A stretch of DNA of 41,103 bases from an uncultured Oscillibacter sp. (GTDB lineage: Bacteria; Bacillota; Clostridia; Oscillospirales; Oscillospiraceae): the NCBI GenBank assembly GCA_910584075.1, contig CAJTZI010000015.1, positions 1-41,103 of the forward strand, in the 5' to 3' direction. Positions within the stretch are counted from its first letter, which is position 1, and every line of letters starts with the position of its first letter. The notes under the pieces are model-generated. The model searched no databases. It was not told where the DNA came from and saw only the letters and a list, made by a program, of their open reading frames with translations. Made by a program: the position numbers and the translations under genes. Shown here in pieces: positions 7,498 through 15,569 of the stretch.

Positions 7498-7896
7498 ATG
7501 GAAAACAATGTGGAAAAGAAGAACCCTCTCAACGATCTCATGCGCTCCGCCATGGAGAAGGTCCGGGAGATGGCGGACACCAACGCCATCGTGGGCCAGC
7601 CCATCACAACGCCGGACGGCGTGACCCTGATCCCCATTTCCAAGGTCAGCCTGGGCTTTGGCTGCGGCGGCGGGGACTACGGAAAGGTCCAGACCAGGAG
7701 CTTTGGCGGCGGCAGCGGCGCAGGGGTGAACATCGCTCCTGTGGCGTTTCTGGTCATCAAGGACGGGATTACCCGCGTTTTGCCGGTGGCGGTGCCGCCG
7801 GTGTCCACCGTGGACCGGGTGGTGGAGATGGTGCCGGATGTGCTGGATCGTGTGGAAAAATTTTTCGACAAAAAAGAAGATAAAGATTTGGAGTAA
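7498..7896 (+). CDS. ytfJ: GerW/YtfJ-family sporulation protein
   Basis: The 132-residue protein has the complete YtfJ pattern: an N-terminal helix (LNDLMRSAMEKVREM), VGQPITTPDGVTLIPISKVSLGFG split by a glycine-rich loop (GCGGGDYGK and GGGSGAGVN), and APVAFLVIKDG near the end. In Bacillus subtilis YtfJ (GerW) is made in the developing spore and is required for normal germination with some germinants. It lies 18 bases after ytfI and 43 bases before the carboxypeptidase gene, consistent with a sporulation-linked cluster. Confidence 0.93.
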   Translation: MENNVEKKNPLNDLMRSAMEKVREMADTNAIVGQPITTPDGVTLIPISKVSLGFGCGGGDYGKVQTRSFGGGSGAGVNIAPVAFLVIKDGITRVLPVAVPPVSTVDRVVEMVPDVLDRVEKFFDKKEDKDLE

Positions 7897-7899
7897 TGG

Positions 7900-7908
7900 G
7901 GGTATACT
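7900..7908 (+). promoter_or_regulatory. Possible forespore-type -10 element before the D,D-carboxypeptidase gene
   Basis: GGGTATACT (7900-7908) fits the loose sigma-F -10 pattern GGnnAnAnT and also contains TATACT. No good -35 is visible at the expected distance (GATAA at 7879 is a weak match), so the call is tentative. Confidence 0.3.
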
Positions 7909-7937
7909 ACCATCACCGTAAAAAATGAGGTGATGGT
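7909..7937 (+). promoter_or_regulatory. Hairpin that sequesters the Shine-Dalgarno site of the D,D-carboxypeptidase gene
   Basis: ACCATCACC (7909-7917) is perfectly complementary to GGTGATGGT (7929-7937) with an 11-base loop. The right arm contains most of the ribosome-binding site GAGGTGAT (7927-7934) used by the TTG start at 7940. No T-run follows, so it is not a terminator. In read-through mRNA from ytfJ it should mask the start site. A transcript starting at the tentative promoter at 7900-7908 would lack most of the left arm and be open. Confidence 0.65.
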
Positions 7938-7939
7938 TC

Positions 7940-9031
7940 TTGCCAAAGCGTATACTCTGCTGCCTGACTGTGGCTCTGCTTCTGTACAGCATTTTTCCTT
8001 GTCGGTCATATGCGGTGAGCACCTCCGCCGCGTCGGCCATTCTGGTGGACGTGAACAGCGGACGGGTGCTCTACGAACAGAACGCCGACGCGAAAATGCT
8101 GATCGCCAGCACCACCAAGATCATGACGGCGCTGGTGGCGATTCGGGAGGGAAACCTGAGCGATGTGGTGACGGTGGACCGTGAGACCACGCTGACCGAG
8201 GGGTCCTCTATGTATCTGAAAGAGGGAGAGCAGCTGACGCTGGAGACGCTGCTCTACGGTCTGATGCTCTGCTCCGGAAACGACGCCGCCGTGGCCATTG
8301 CGGGCCATGTGGGCGGCAGTCAGACGGGGTTTGTGGCGCTGATGAACGAGATGGCCGGGGAGCTGGGAATGGAACACAGCTCTTTTGCCAATCCCAATGG
8401 ACTGGACCATGAGGACCACTATTCCACCGCCAGAGACATGGCCCGTCTGGCCTGCGCGGCGGTGCAGAATGAGACTCTTGTGCGCATTGCGTCCACTCAG
8501 ACGGTAACCGCCGGTGGGCGGACCATGACCAATCACAACAAGCTCCTGCGCTATGTGGACGGCTGCATCGGCCTGAAAACCGGGTACACCCGGGCGGCGG
8601 GCCGGACGCTGGTCAGCTGCGCCGAGCGAAACGGACAGCGGCTGGTGGCGGTGACGCTCCAGGACGGCAACGACTGGGCGGATCATCAGGCGCTCTTTGA
8701 GTACGGGTTTTCCGCCTACCCGGCCCGGCGGGCGGCGGTGCTGGGGCACTCGGTGGGCACGGCAGAGGTCCAGGGCGGCGTGTCCGGCACCGTGCCGCTG
8801 ACAGCGGCGTCCGGCTTTTCCTGGCCCGTGGGGGCAGGGGAGCGGCTGGAGACACGGGTCGAACTGGACAGGCCCCTGGTCGCGCCGGTGCTGGCCGGCA
8901 CAGCGGTGGGGCAGGCGGTATTTACACTGGACGGCGCGGAGGTGGGCCGGGTGGACCTGCTGTGCGGCAGGACGGTACCGCCGGAGCTGAAGACCGCCAT
9001 GGGCGCCCTGAAGACAGGACTTTCAGAATGA
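7940..9031 (+). CDS. dacF: D-alanyl-D-alanine carboxypeptidase, S11 family (DacF/DacB-like)
   Basis: This secreted or membrane-attached serine peptidase trims the terminal D-Ala from peptidoglycan stem peptides. A signal peptide covers residues 1-25. The three penicillin-binding motifs are STTK (57-60, nucleophile Ser57), SGN (112-114) and KTG (213-215), followed by a beta-rich C-terminal domain; 363 residues in all. Neighbouring ytfI-ytfJ suggests a sporulation role, as for DacF or DacB in Bacillus, which shape the spore cortex. The C-terminus lacks an obvious amphipathic membrane anchor. The start is TTG 7940 with GAGGTGAT five bases upstream, buried in a hairpin. The spmA-spmB pair often found between this gene and rluB is absent. 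Confidence 0.9.
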   Translation: MPKRILCCLTVALLLYSIFPCRSYAVSTSAASAILVDVNSGRVLYEQNADAKMLIASTTKIMTALVAIREGNLSDVVTVDRETTLTEGSSMYLKEGEQLTLETLLYGLMLCSGNDAAVAIAGHVGGSQTGFVALMNEMAGELGMEHSSFANPNGLDHEDHYSTARDMARLACAAVQNETLVRIASTQTVTAGGRTMTNHNKLLRYVDGCIGLKTGYTRAAGRTLVSCAERNGQRLVAVTLQDGNDWADHQALFEYGFSAYPARRAAVLGHSVGTAEVQGGVSGTVPLTAASGFSWPVGAGERLETRVELDRPLVAPVLAGTAVGQAVFTLDGAEVGRVDLLCGRTVPPELKTAMGALKTGLSE

Positions 9032-9046
9032 AGATGGAGTTGAGAG

Positions 9047-9754
9047 ATGGAAGAGCGGCTGCAAAAGCTCCTCTCCGCCGCGGGAATCTGCTCCCGGCGG
9101 ACAGCCGAGGGCTATATCACTGCCGGACGGGTGACGGTGAACGGTGCTGCGGCGTCACTGGGACAGCGGGCGGACCCGGAGCGGGACGAGATTTGCGTTG
9201 ACGGCCGTCCTCTGGAGGACAGAGCGGCGCCGGTCTATCTGATGCTGAACAAGCCCCGGGGCTATGTGACCACCCTGTCGGACGAAAAGGGCCGCCGTAC
9301 GGCGGCGGATTTGGTGAGAGACTGCGGTGTACGGGTGTACCCGGTGGGGCGGCTGGATTTGAACTCTGAGGGACTGCTTCTGATGACCAATGACGGAGTG
9401 CTGGCCCAGCGGATGACCCATCCCAGTCATGAGGTCTCCAAGACGTACCACGTCTCGGTGTCTGGAATGGCGGAGGGAGCGGCGGAGCGGCTGTCTGCCA
9501 TGCGGGACCTGGCGGGCGAGGTCATCCGTCCCGCCCAGGTGTCGGTGCTGAGAAGTTCCGGAGAGACGGCGGAGCTGTCCGTCACCATTCACGAGGGGAA
9601 GAACCGGCAGGTCCGGCGGATGTGCGCCGCCTGCGGCTTGACGGTCCGGCGTCTGCGCCGGGTCCGGGAGCACACCCTGGAGCTGGGAACGCTGCCAAGC
9701 GGGGCGTGGCGGTACTTAACAGAGGAAGAAATAGAGGAGCTGAGACGGCTGTGA
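9047..9754 (+). CDS. rluB: RsuA/RluB-family rRNA pseudouridine synthase
   Basis: The 235-residue protein has an N-terminal S4 domain (EERLQKLLSAAGICSRR...) and the catalytic GRLDLNSEGLLLMTNDG motif with the active-site Asp in GRLD. KNRQVRRMCAACG near the C-terminus is also a family hallmark. RluB modifies a uridine in domain V of 23S rRNA; assignment to RluB rather than RsuA rests on genomic context (scpAB-dac-rluB is common in Firmicutes). The ATG lies 15 bases after the carboxypeptidase gene. A terminator follows. Confidence 0.9.
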   Translation: MEERLQKLLSAAGICSRRTAEGYITAGRVTVNGAAASLGQRADPERDEICVDGRPLEDRAAPVYLMLNKPRGYVTTLSDEKGRRTAADLVRDCGVRVYPVGRLDLNSEGLLLMTNDGVLAQRMTHPSHEVSKTYHVSVSGMAEGAAERLSAMRDLAGEVIRPAQVSVLRSSGETAELSVTIHEGKNRQVRRMCAACGLTVRRLRRVREHTLELGTLPSGAWRYLTEEEIEELRRL

Positions 9755-9778
9755 GAACGCCGTTTTCCGCATAAAAAT

Positions 9779-9801
9779 GGCCGCCATAGGGCGGCCGTTT
9801 T
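9779..9801 (+). terminator. Intrinsic terminator after rluB
   Basis: GGCCGCC (9779-9785) pairs with GGCGGCC (9790-9796) over a four-base loop, followed by GTTTT. The T-tract is short. Confidence 0.7.
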
Positions 9802-9884
9802 CCTGCCCGCGGGCCCCGGCCGGCGGACACCTGCCGGACTGCGGCTGGAAAAACGTGATTTTTCCGGCGGATGATTGGAAAGTA

Positions 9885-9913
9885 TTGCGAAACCCGGAAA
9901 ATTCATATATAAT
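9885..9913 (+). promoter_or_regulatory. Promoter of the hprK operon
   Basis: TTGCGA (9885-9890), 17 bases, TATAAT (9908-9913). It is the only strong promoter seen ahead of the long run hprK-glcK-murB-rapZ-yvcK-whiA-dnaE. Confidence 0.75.
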
Positions 9914-10005
9914 GAGACAATCAAATTTTTTACGATTCAGCCCCGCTTTGATTGACGGGGCCGGGATGGCGCGGAAGCTGCGTGCCGGAAATGGAGGTCT
10001 TTTTC

Positions 10006-10944
10006 ATGAGCGCTGGCTTGAAACTGACGGAATTTGTGAGTTTATCCCATTTGGAGGTTTTGAACAAGGGACGGGATTACGATTCCACACGGCTGACGAT
10101 TACGGATGTGAACCGGCCCGGCCTGCAATTCCAGGGATTTTACGACTATTTTGATCCCATGCGCCTCCAAGTGATCGGCAAGGCGGAGGTCATGTATCTC
10201 AAGGGCCTGCCGGAGGAGGCGCGCAGGAAGTGTTTTGACGATTTCTTCCTGTATGACATCCCGGCCCTGGTTATCGCCCGGGAGCTGGACTGCTTCCCGG
10301 AGTGCCTGGAGAGCGCCTGCCTCCATGGTCGGACGCTGCTGCGCACCAAGGAGACCACCGTGGATTTCACCAGCCAGACCATCGAGCTGCTGAACCGGGT
10401 GCTGGCCCCCTGCGTTACCCGCCACGGCGTGCTGCTGGACATCCACGGCGAGGGCGTGATGATCACCGGCGACTCCGGCATCGGCAAGAGCGAGGTGGCC
10501 ATTGAGCTGATCATGCGGGGCCACCGTCTAGTAGCGGACGACGCGGTGGAGATCCGGAAGTTCTCCAACGGGCTGGTGGGTACCGCGCCGGAGGTGATCC
10601 GGCACTACATCGAACTCCGGGGCATCGGTGTTATCGACGTGCGGCAGCTCTTTGGCCTCCGGTCCATCAAGAACGACTCCCAGCTGGATCTGGTGGTCAA
10701 TTTTGAGCAGTGGGACAACACGAAGTTCTATGACCGCCTGGGGATTGAGGATCATTTCATCGACATTCTGGATGTGCAGGTGCCCTTCGTCACCATTCCG
10801 GTGCGTCCGGGGCGGAGCCTCGCCAGCATTGTGGAGGTGGCGGCCATGAACAACCGCCAGCGCCGTCTTGGATTCAACGCCGCGGAGGAGCTGGCCCGCA
10901 GGGTGGACCAGCGGGCGGACTTGGGAAGCGGAAAGATCGGATGA
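10006..10944 (+). CDS. hprK: HPr kinase/phosphorylase
   Basis: HprK phosphorylates and dephosphorylates Ser46 of HPr and so sets carbon catabolite repression. The 312-residue product has the usual N-terminal MurE-like domain and a C-terminal kinase domain with P-loop GDSGIGKS (155-162), HRLVADDAVEI, ELRGIGVIDVRQLFG and the family signature VQVPFVTIPVRPGRS. The ATG at 10006 is preceded by GGAGG; an upstream in-frame ATG-like start at 9952 has no ribosome-binding site. The last residues are Arg/Asp rich. It is followed after 24 bases by a ROK glucokinase, so sugar phosphorylation and catabolite control are co-transcribed. Confidence 0.95.
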   Translation: MSAGLKLTEFVSLSHLEVLNKGRDYDSTRLTITDVNRPGLQFQGFYDYFDPMRLQVIGKAEVMYLKGLPEEARRKCFDDFFLYDIPALVIARELDCFPECLESACLHGRTLLRTKETTVDFTSQTIELLNRVLAPCVTRHGVLLDIHGEGVMITGDSGIGKSEVAIELIMRGHRLVADDAVEIRKFSNGLVGTAPEVIRHYIELRGIGVIDVRQLFGLRSIKNDSQLDLVVNFEQWDNTKFYDRLGIEDHFIDILDVQVPFVTIPVRPGRSLASIVEVAAMNNRQRRLGFNAAEELARRVDQRADLGSGKIG

Positions 10945-10968
10945 TCAGGCATAAACGGAGGATAAGAT

Positions 10969-11889
10969 ATGTATATCGGTATTGACGTAGGTGGAACAAA
11001 CCTGAAAGCCGGTCTGGTGGACGGCGATGGGAAAATCCTGCGGGTCAAGCGGGTGCCTCTGGACTTCCAGGGCCCGGAGAATTTTGCCGGAACACTGGCG
11101 GAGCTCTCCCGGTCGGTTTTGGAGGAGGGCTCTGCCGAGTATGTGGGCATCGGCCTGCCTGGGGCGGTGTCCGGCGGCGATGTGCTGTTTACCACCAACA
11201 TCCCTATGGAGAACGTGCCCCTGGAGCGGCTGTTCCGGCAGTATTTGGATTTGCCGCTGCTGCTGGGCAACGACGCGGACTGCGCCGCCGTGGCGGAGTT
11301 TTTCTGCGGTGCTGGCAAGGGAACGGAGGATTTTGGCATTGTGACCCTGGGCACCGGCGTCGGTGTGGGGTTGATTTTGAACGGGAAGCTCCGGGGCGGT
11401 GCTGTCTCCAGCGAGGCGGGACATATCGTGATGCGCCGTGGCGGTGAGCTGTGCAACTGCGGCCGCTATGGCTGCTGGGAGCGGTACGCCTCCGCCACCG
11501 GCCTGATCCGGCTGACAAAAGAGGTTATGGAGTGCCGGCCCGACAGCCTGCTCCATGAGATCGCCGCCCGGCAGGGCGGCGTGGAGGGCCGGACGGCTTT
11601 CCAGGCGGCGGAGCAGGGAGATGAGGCCGCGCTGGAGGTGTGCCGGGAGTACGTAGAGGATCTGGCGGACGGCGTTGTCAGCCTGATCAACGTCATCCGC
11701 CCCGAGGTCATCGCCATCGGCGGCGGAGTGGCGGCGGCGCCGGACTGTCTGCTGCTGGAGCCCCTGCGGGAGATCGTGGCCCGGGAGAGCTTTTCCAGCC
11801 ACGGCGGACGGATCACGAGGATTGCCAGGGCGGAGCTGGGGAACGACGCCGGGATCATCGGAGCGGCGTTCCTGGGGCGTGTCATGTAA
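10969..11889 (+). CDS. glcK: ROK-family glucokinase
   Basis: The 306-residue cytosolic kinase most likely phosphorylates glucose with ATP. It opens with the ATP-binding IGIDVGGTNLKAGLVD motif. The ExGH zinc-ligand and sugar-binding segment SSEAGHIV, the cysteine zinc motif CNCGRYGCWERYAS and the GGGVAAAPD adenosine motif all follow. Length and motifs match bacterial GlcK; other ROK sugar kinases share them, so glucose is inferred. The ATG at 10969 has GGAGG upstream. It sits between hprK and murB. Confidence 0.88.
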   Translation: MYIGIDVGGTNLKAGLVDGDGKILRVKRVPLDFQGPENFAGTLAELSRSVLEEGSAEYVGIGLPGAVSGGDVLFTTNIPMENVPLERLFRQYLDLPLLLGNDADCAAVAEFFCGAGKGTEDFGIVTLGTGVGVGLILNGKLRGGAVSSEAGHIVMRRGGELCNCGRYGCWERYASATGLIRLTKEVMECRPDSLLHEIAARQGGVEGRTAFQAAEQGDEAALEVCREYVEDLADGVVSLINVIRPEVIAIGGGVAAAPDCLLLEPLREIVARESFSSHGGRITRIARAELGNDAGIIGAAFLGRVM

Positions 11890-11890
11890 G

Positions 11891-11962
11891 AACCTGCATA
11901 CACAGCCTCGACCGGCGGAAAATCTCGTGCCCAGCCAGTATTTTCGGTGATGAATACAGGTT
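11891..11962. repeat. Possible foldable repeat-like intergenic element before murB
   Basis: The 104-base gap between glcK and murB contains outer arms AACCTG (11891-11896) / CAGGTT (11957-11962) and inner arms GAAAAT / ATTTTC. The structure is imperfect and has no T-tract. Copy number elsewhere in the genome is unknown, so calling it a repeat is only a suggestion. Confidence 0.3.
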
Positions 11963-11993
11963 TCAGGCATTTTTCATGTAAGGAGGCCCGTGA

Positions 11994-12917
11994 ATGAACT
12001 GGGTGGCAGAGCTTGACAGGTGGGCGGCGGACTATTTGCCGGATATGAGGATTGCGGAAGAGGAACCGATGGCAAGGCACACTTCCTTCCGCATCGGCGG
12101 TCCCGCCCGGCGGATGGCCTTTCCGGAGAGCGGGGAGCAAATGGTGTTGCTGCTGTCGTTTGCCAGAGCGTGCGGGGCGCGGCCTCTGGTCATTGGCAAC
12201 GGTACCAACCTTCTGGCCCCTGACGGCGGCCTGGAGCGTTTGGTGATCGCCGCGGCGGGACTGCGCCGGATAGAGGCCGGACCTGAGCCGGATACCGTTC
12301 TGGCGGAGGCCGGGGCCACGCTGGCCCAGACGGCGGACTTTGCCTGCGGGCAGGGGCTGACGTGCCTGGAATTTGCCCACGGCATTCCCGGCACGGTGGG
12401 CGGCGCGGTGTGCATGAACGCCGGCGCCTACGGCGGAGAGATGGCACAGGTCATCCAAGGAGTGTCGGTTCTGCTTCCGGAGGAGGGGATCCGGTTCATC
12501 CCCGGCGGGGAGATGGGATTTGCATACCGCCGCAGTCTGCTGACAGAGTGCCCCGAGGCAGTGGTCCTCCATGCGGTGTTCCGGCTGTCCCAGGGAGATC
12601 CCGCTGTGATTCGGGAGAAAATGCGGGAGCTGATGGCCAGGCGGAAGGCCAGTCAGCCGCTGGAGTATCCCAGCGCGGGCAGTACCTTCAAGCGGCCTGA
12701 GGGCCATTACGCCGGAGCGCTGATCGAACAGTGCGGACTGAAGGGATTGACCGTGGGCGGCGCCCAGGTCAGCGAGAAGCACGCGGGCTTTCTCATCAAC
12801 CGGGGCGGGGCCTCCTGCAGGGATGTGCTGGAGCTGATCCGCCAGGTACAGGAGCGGGTGCTGGCGGAGACCGGCGTCCGATTGGAGCCTGAGGTCCGGA
12901 TCCTGGACGGGGAGTGA
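11994..12917 (+). CDS. murB: UDP-N-acetylmuramate dehydrogenase
   Basis: MurB reduces the enolpyruvyl group of UDP-GlcNAc-enolpyruvate with NADPH and FAD to give UDP-MurNAc. The 307-residue protein shows the FAD-binding NGTNLLAPDGG and GIPGTVGGAVCMNAGAYGGEM regions (type II MurB, lacking the extra tyrosine loop), the catalytic serine segment YPSAGSTFKRPEG and the C-terminal GVRLEPEVRIL. The ATG follows TAAGGAGG. Its place just upstream of rapZ-yvcK-whiA is standard in Firmicutes. Confidence 0.95.
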   Translation: MNWVAELDRWAADYLPDMRIAEEEPMARHTSFRIGGPARRMAFPESGEQMVLLLSFARACGARPLVIGNGTNLLAPDGGLERLVIAAAGLRRIEAGPEPDTVLAEAGATLAQTADFACGQGLTCLEFAHGIPGTVGGAVCMNAGAYGGEMAQVIQGVSVLLPEEGIRFIPGGEMGFAYRRSLLTECPEAVVLHAVFRLSQGDPAVIREKMRELMARRKASQPLEYPSAGSTFKRPEGHYAGALIEQCGLKGLTVGGAQVSEKHAGFLINRGGASCRDVLELIRQVQERVLAETGVRLEPEVRILDGE

Positions 12918-12944
12918 GCCGCTGGCGGCAGGAAAGGAGCGCAT

Positions 12945-13808
12945 ATGGATGTTTTGATTATCTCCGGCCTCTCCGGAGGCGGTAAGAGCAAGGCGGCCTC
13001 CTATTTGGAGGACATGGGCTTTTATATCATTGACAATATGCCCGCCGCCATGATCCTGAAATTCGCGGAGTTCTGTGCCGGGGCCAGCAGCCGCTATGAC
13101 CGGGTGGCCCTGGTGTACGACGTGCGGACCGGCAGTTCCCCCGGAGAGCTCTTCGACGTTCTGGACCAGCTGAGAGTCATGGAGTCCAGCTGCCGGATGC
13201 TGTTTCTGGACGCCTCGCCGGAGACCATCATCAAGCGCTACAAGGAGACCCGCCGCCGACACCCCCTCAGCGGTCAGGCCGGCTCTCTGGAGGACGCCGT
13301 CCGCCGGGAGCGGGAGGTCATGGATTTGGTGCGGCAGCGGGCGGACTATGTGATCGACACCTCCCGGCTCTCCACCGCCAAGCTGCGGGGAGAGCTGCTG
13401 CGCCTTTTCGGAAGCGCGGAGGAGAAGGGGGGCATGGCGGTCAGCGTCACGTCCTTCGGTTTTAAGTACGGCCTGCCCATGGAGGCGGATGTGGTGCTGG
13501 ACGTGCGGTTCATGCCCAATCCCTTTTACATCGAGGAGCTGCGGCCCAAGACCGGACTGGACAGCAAGGTGTCGGACTATGTGTTCAGCTTCCAGCAGAC
13601 CCGGGGGTATCTCCAGCGGCTGGAGGAGCTGATGGCATTCACCCTGCCCCTGTACGCAGAGGAGGGCAAGGCGCTGCTGGTCATCGCCGTGGGCTGCACT
13701 GGCGGCCACCACCGCTCTGTGGCTGTGACCCACGCTCTGGCGGAGTTTATCCGGCAGCAGGGCTATCAGGTGACGGAGAACCACCGGGACATGGGCCGGG
13801 GCGGATAG
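12945..13808 (+). CDS. rapZ: RNase adapter protein RapZ / YvcJ nucleotide-binding protein
   Basis: This 287-residue P-loop protein has Walker A GLSGGGKS (8-15) and the C-terminal ligand-binding motif VGCTGGHHRSVAV. In Escherichia coli RapZ senses glucosamine-6-phosphate and directs RNase E to the sRNA GlmZ; in Bacillus the homologue YvcJ binds and hydrolyses GTP and affects competence. The Firmicute role is less defined, so the E. coli function should not be assumed. It lies in the conserved rapZ-yvcK-whiA group next to murB. Confidence 0.93.
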   Translation: MDVLIISGLSGGGKSKAASYLEDMGFYIIDNMPAAMILKFAEFCAGASSRYDRVALVYDVRTGSSPGELFDVLDQLRVMESSCRMLFLDASPETIIKRYKETRRRHPLSGQAGSLEDAVRREREVMDLVRQRADYVIDTSRLSTAKLRGELLRLFGSAEEKGGMAVSVTSFGFKYGLPMEADVVLDVRFMPNPFYIEELRPKTGLDSKVSDYVFSFQQTRGYLQRLEELMAFTLPLYAEEGKALLVIAVGCTGGHHRSVAVTHALAEFIRQQGYQVTENHRDMGRGG

Positions 13809-13859
13809 CGCCCGCGGTCCAGGGGAGCGGCTGATGTTGGAGAGGGGGCAGAATCTCTC

Positions 13860-14042
13860 ATGACGCATTGGAAGAAGACACTTTTGGGCTTCGCCCTCTT
13901 GGGACTGGCCCTGCTGGTCACTGCGAGTATCCTGCTGATGTGGGCTCCCAGCCATATCTATGGGAAACTGACCCTTTTCATTGGCGGGCTCCTGATGTCC
14001 GTCACGGCGATGGCCTTGCAGGTGCGGACGTGGCGCCGTTAG
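13860..14042 (+). CDS. Small two-helix membrane protein of unknown function
   Basis: The product is 60 residues with two hydrophobic segments (LLGFALLGLALLVTASILLM and LFIGGLLMSVTAMAL) and a basic C-terminus (RTWRR), so it is probably a double-spanning membrane protein. A GGAGAGGGGG stretch lies about 12 bases upstream of the ATG, a little far for a ribosome-binding site. It fills the gap between rapZ and yvcK. I do not recognise a family. Confidence 0.6.
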   Translation: MTHWKKTLLGFALLGLALLVTASILLMWAPSHIYGKLTLFIGGLLMSVTAMALQVRTWRR

Positions 14043-14077
14043 GGCGTTCAGGCGGAGCGGAACGAGAAGGAGAGACC

Positions 14078-15172
14078 ATGGAACAGCGAGTATCCTACCG
14101 GGTCCCCAGGGAGTACGGGCCGCGGGTCGCCGTCATCGGCGGCGGGCACGGTCTGTCCACCATGCTGCGGGGCCTGAAACAATATACGGAGAACATTGCC
14201 GCCATCGTCACGGTGGCGGACGACGGCGGTGGGTCCGGGATGCTGCGTCAGGACCTGGGGATGCCGCCTCCCGGCGACATCCGCAACTGCATGGAGGCCC
14301 TAGCCAACACGGAGCCGCTGATGAGCCAGCTGATGCGCTACCGGTTTGCCGAGGGGTCCCTGGCAGGGCAGAGCTTCGGCAACCTCTTCCTGGCGGCGCT
14401 GAACGGCATCTCCCCCTCCTTTGACGCGGCGGTGAGCCGCATGAGCGAGGTCCTGGCCATCACGGGCCGGGTCCTGCCGGTGACCACGGCGGATGTGCAG
14501 CTTGAAGCGGAGTTTGAAAACGGCGCCAGTGTAGTGGGGGAGTCCAAGATCTTCTACTGCAAGAAGCGGGAGGACTGCCGCATCAGACAGGTGCGGCTGA
14601 TTCCCGAGCACCCAAAGGCCCTGGCGGAGGCCATCACCGCCCTGCGTCGGGCGGATATGATCGTGTTGGGACCTGGGAGCCTTTATACCAGCATTATTCC
14701 CAACCTCCTGGTGGACGGCATCGTGGAGACCATTCAGGCGTCAAGCGCCCTCAAGATTTATGTGGCCAACGTCATGACCCAGGAGGGCGAGACGGAGGGA
14801 TATACGGTCTCCGACCACATCGCGGCGATCTTTCACCACTCCGTCCCGGGGCTGGTGAACCTGTGCCTGTGCAATTCATCTCCCGTCCCCAAAAGTGTTG
14901 CCGTCCGGTACGCGGAGGAGGGGGCAGAGCCCTTACGGGGAGATTTTGAAGCCTGCGCCGCCCTGGGGGTGGAGGTGGTCAGCCGTCCCATCGCCACAGT
15001 GGAAGACGGCTACGTCCGCCACCATTCCGTCCATCTGGCCCGAGAGCTGGTTCTGCTCCACGCCGAGCGCAGCGTCCGGATTGCCGGGGACCGCTTTGGC
15101 CGCCGGGACGGCGGCTACCGGATGGAGGGGACGAGAATCACTGAGAGGGGATATGAGGATGAAAAAGAGTGA
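14078..15172 (+). CDS. yvcK: Gluconeogenesis factor YvcK (CofD-like family)
   Basis: The 364-residue protein has the GGGHGLSTML nucleotide-binding motif at 21-30, TVADDGGGSGMLR, PGDIRNCMEAL, VLGPGSLYTSIIPNLLV and VMTQEGETEGYTVSDHI, all diagnostic. YvcK is needed for growth on gluconeogenic carbon sources and for cell shape in Bacillus, and binds UDP-sugars. The ATG at 14078 follows AAGGAG. A longer frame starts at 13868 but overlaps the small membrane gene and lacks a ribosome-binding site. The C-terminus overlaps the next gene. Confidence 0.94.
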   Translation: MEQRVSYRVPREYGPRVAVIGGGHGLSTMLRGLKQYTENIAAIVTVADDGGGSGMLRQDLGMPPPGDIRNCMEALANTEPLMSQLMRYRFAEGSLAGQSFGNLFLAALNGISPSFDAAVSRMSEVLAITGRVLPVTTADVQLEAEFENGASVVGESKIFYCKKREDCRIRQVRLIPEHPKALAEAITALRRADMIVLGPGSLYTSIIPNLLVDGIVETIQASSALKIYVANVMTQEGETEGYTVSDHIAAIFHHSVPGLVNLCLCNSSPVPKSVAVRYAEEGAEPLRGDFEACAALGVEVVSRPIATVEDGYVRHHSVHLARELVLLHAERSVRIAGDRFGRRDGGYRMEGTRITERGYEDEKE

Positions 15173-15536
15173 ATTTCAGCAGACTCTTTTCTTGGCGTTT
15201 GATCAGGCGGTGGACGGCATATCGTTCGAGGAGCGGATGGAGCTCATAGAAAAATGCTTTTCGGAGTATCAGAAAAAGCATGACAAGAAGCGTCAGCGGC
15301 CGAATTACGGAAAACCGTGGAGCGACCGGGAGCTGAGGATTGTTTTGCAGAGCGCGCCGACAGTGGAGAACTGCCTGCGGTATGCCAAACTGTTTGGAAG
15401 AGGATACGGCAGTATTGAGCTGATTTATCGCTGGGCGTCAACGGCGGATCAGGATATACCGGAGGACAAAGCGGATGATGTGTTTATTGCCCGCGTCAAG
15501 CGGATTGCAAAGGAAGTGGGATGGCGGGCCTCATAG
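15159..15536 (+). CDS. Small Myb/SANT-like protein of unknown function
   Basis: A 125-residue basic protein that overlaps the end of yvcK by 14 bases. The central segment runs from PWSDRELRIVLQSAP through NCLRYAKLFGRGYGSIELIYRWA. It has the Trp-spaced helix pattern of Myb/SANT or RsfA-like DNA-binding domains, which is a guess from pattern alone. GAGAGGGG precedes it; ATGs at 15153 and 15159 are both possible, and the second has better spacing. It interrupts the usual yvcK-whiA adjacency. Codon use is slightly more AT-rich than its neighbours, so it may be a later arrival. Confidence 0.65.
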   Translation: MKKSEFQQTLFLAFDQAVDGISFEERMELIEKCFSEYQKKHDKKRQRPNYGKPWSDRELRIVLQSAPTVENCLRYAKLFGRGYGSIELIYRWASTADQDIPEDKADDVFIARVKRIAKEVGWRAS

Positions 15537-15569
15537 GCTGACCCATTTTTGAATAGGGAGATGCGCGGG

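Noticed and set aside
7909..7937. Hairpin as terminator of ytfJ
   Set aside because: No T-run follows and the 3' arm is the ribosome-binding site of the next gene.
11466..13955. 829-codon minus-strand open frame
   Set aside because: Antisense to glcK, murB and rapZ, which all show full family motifs.
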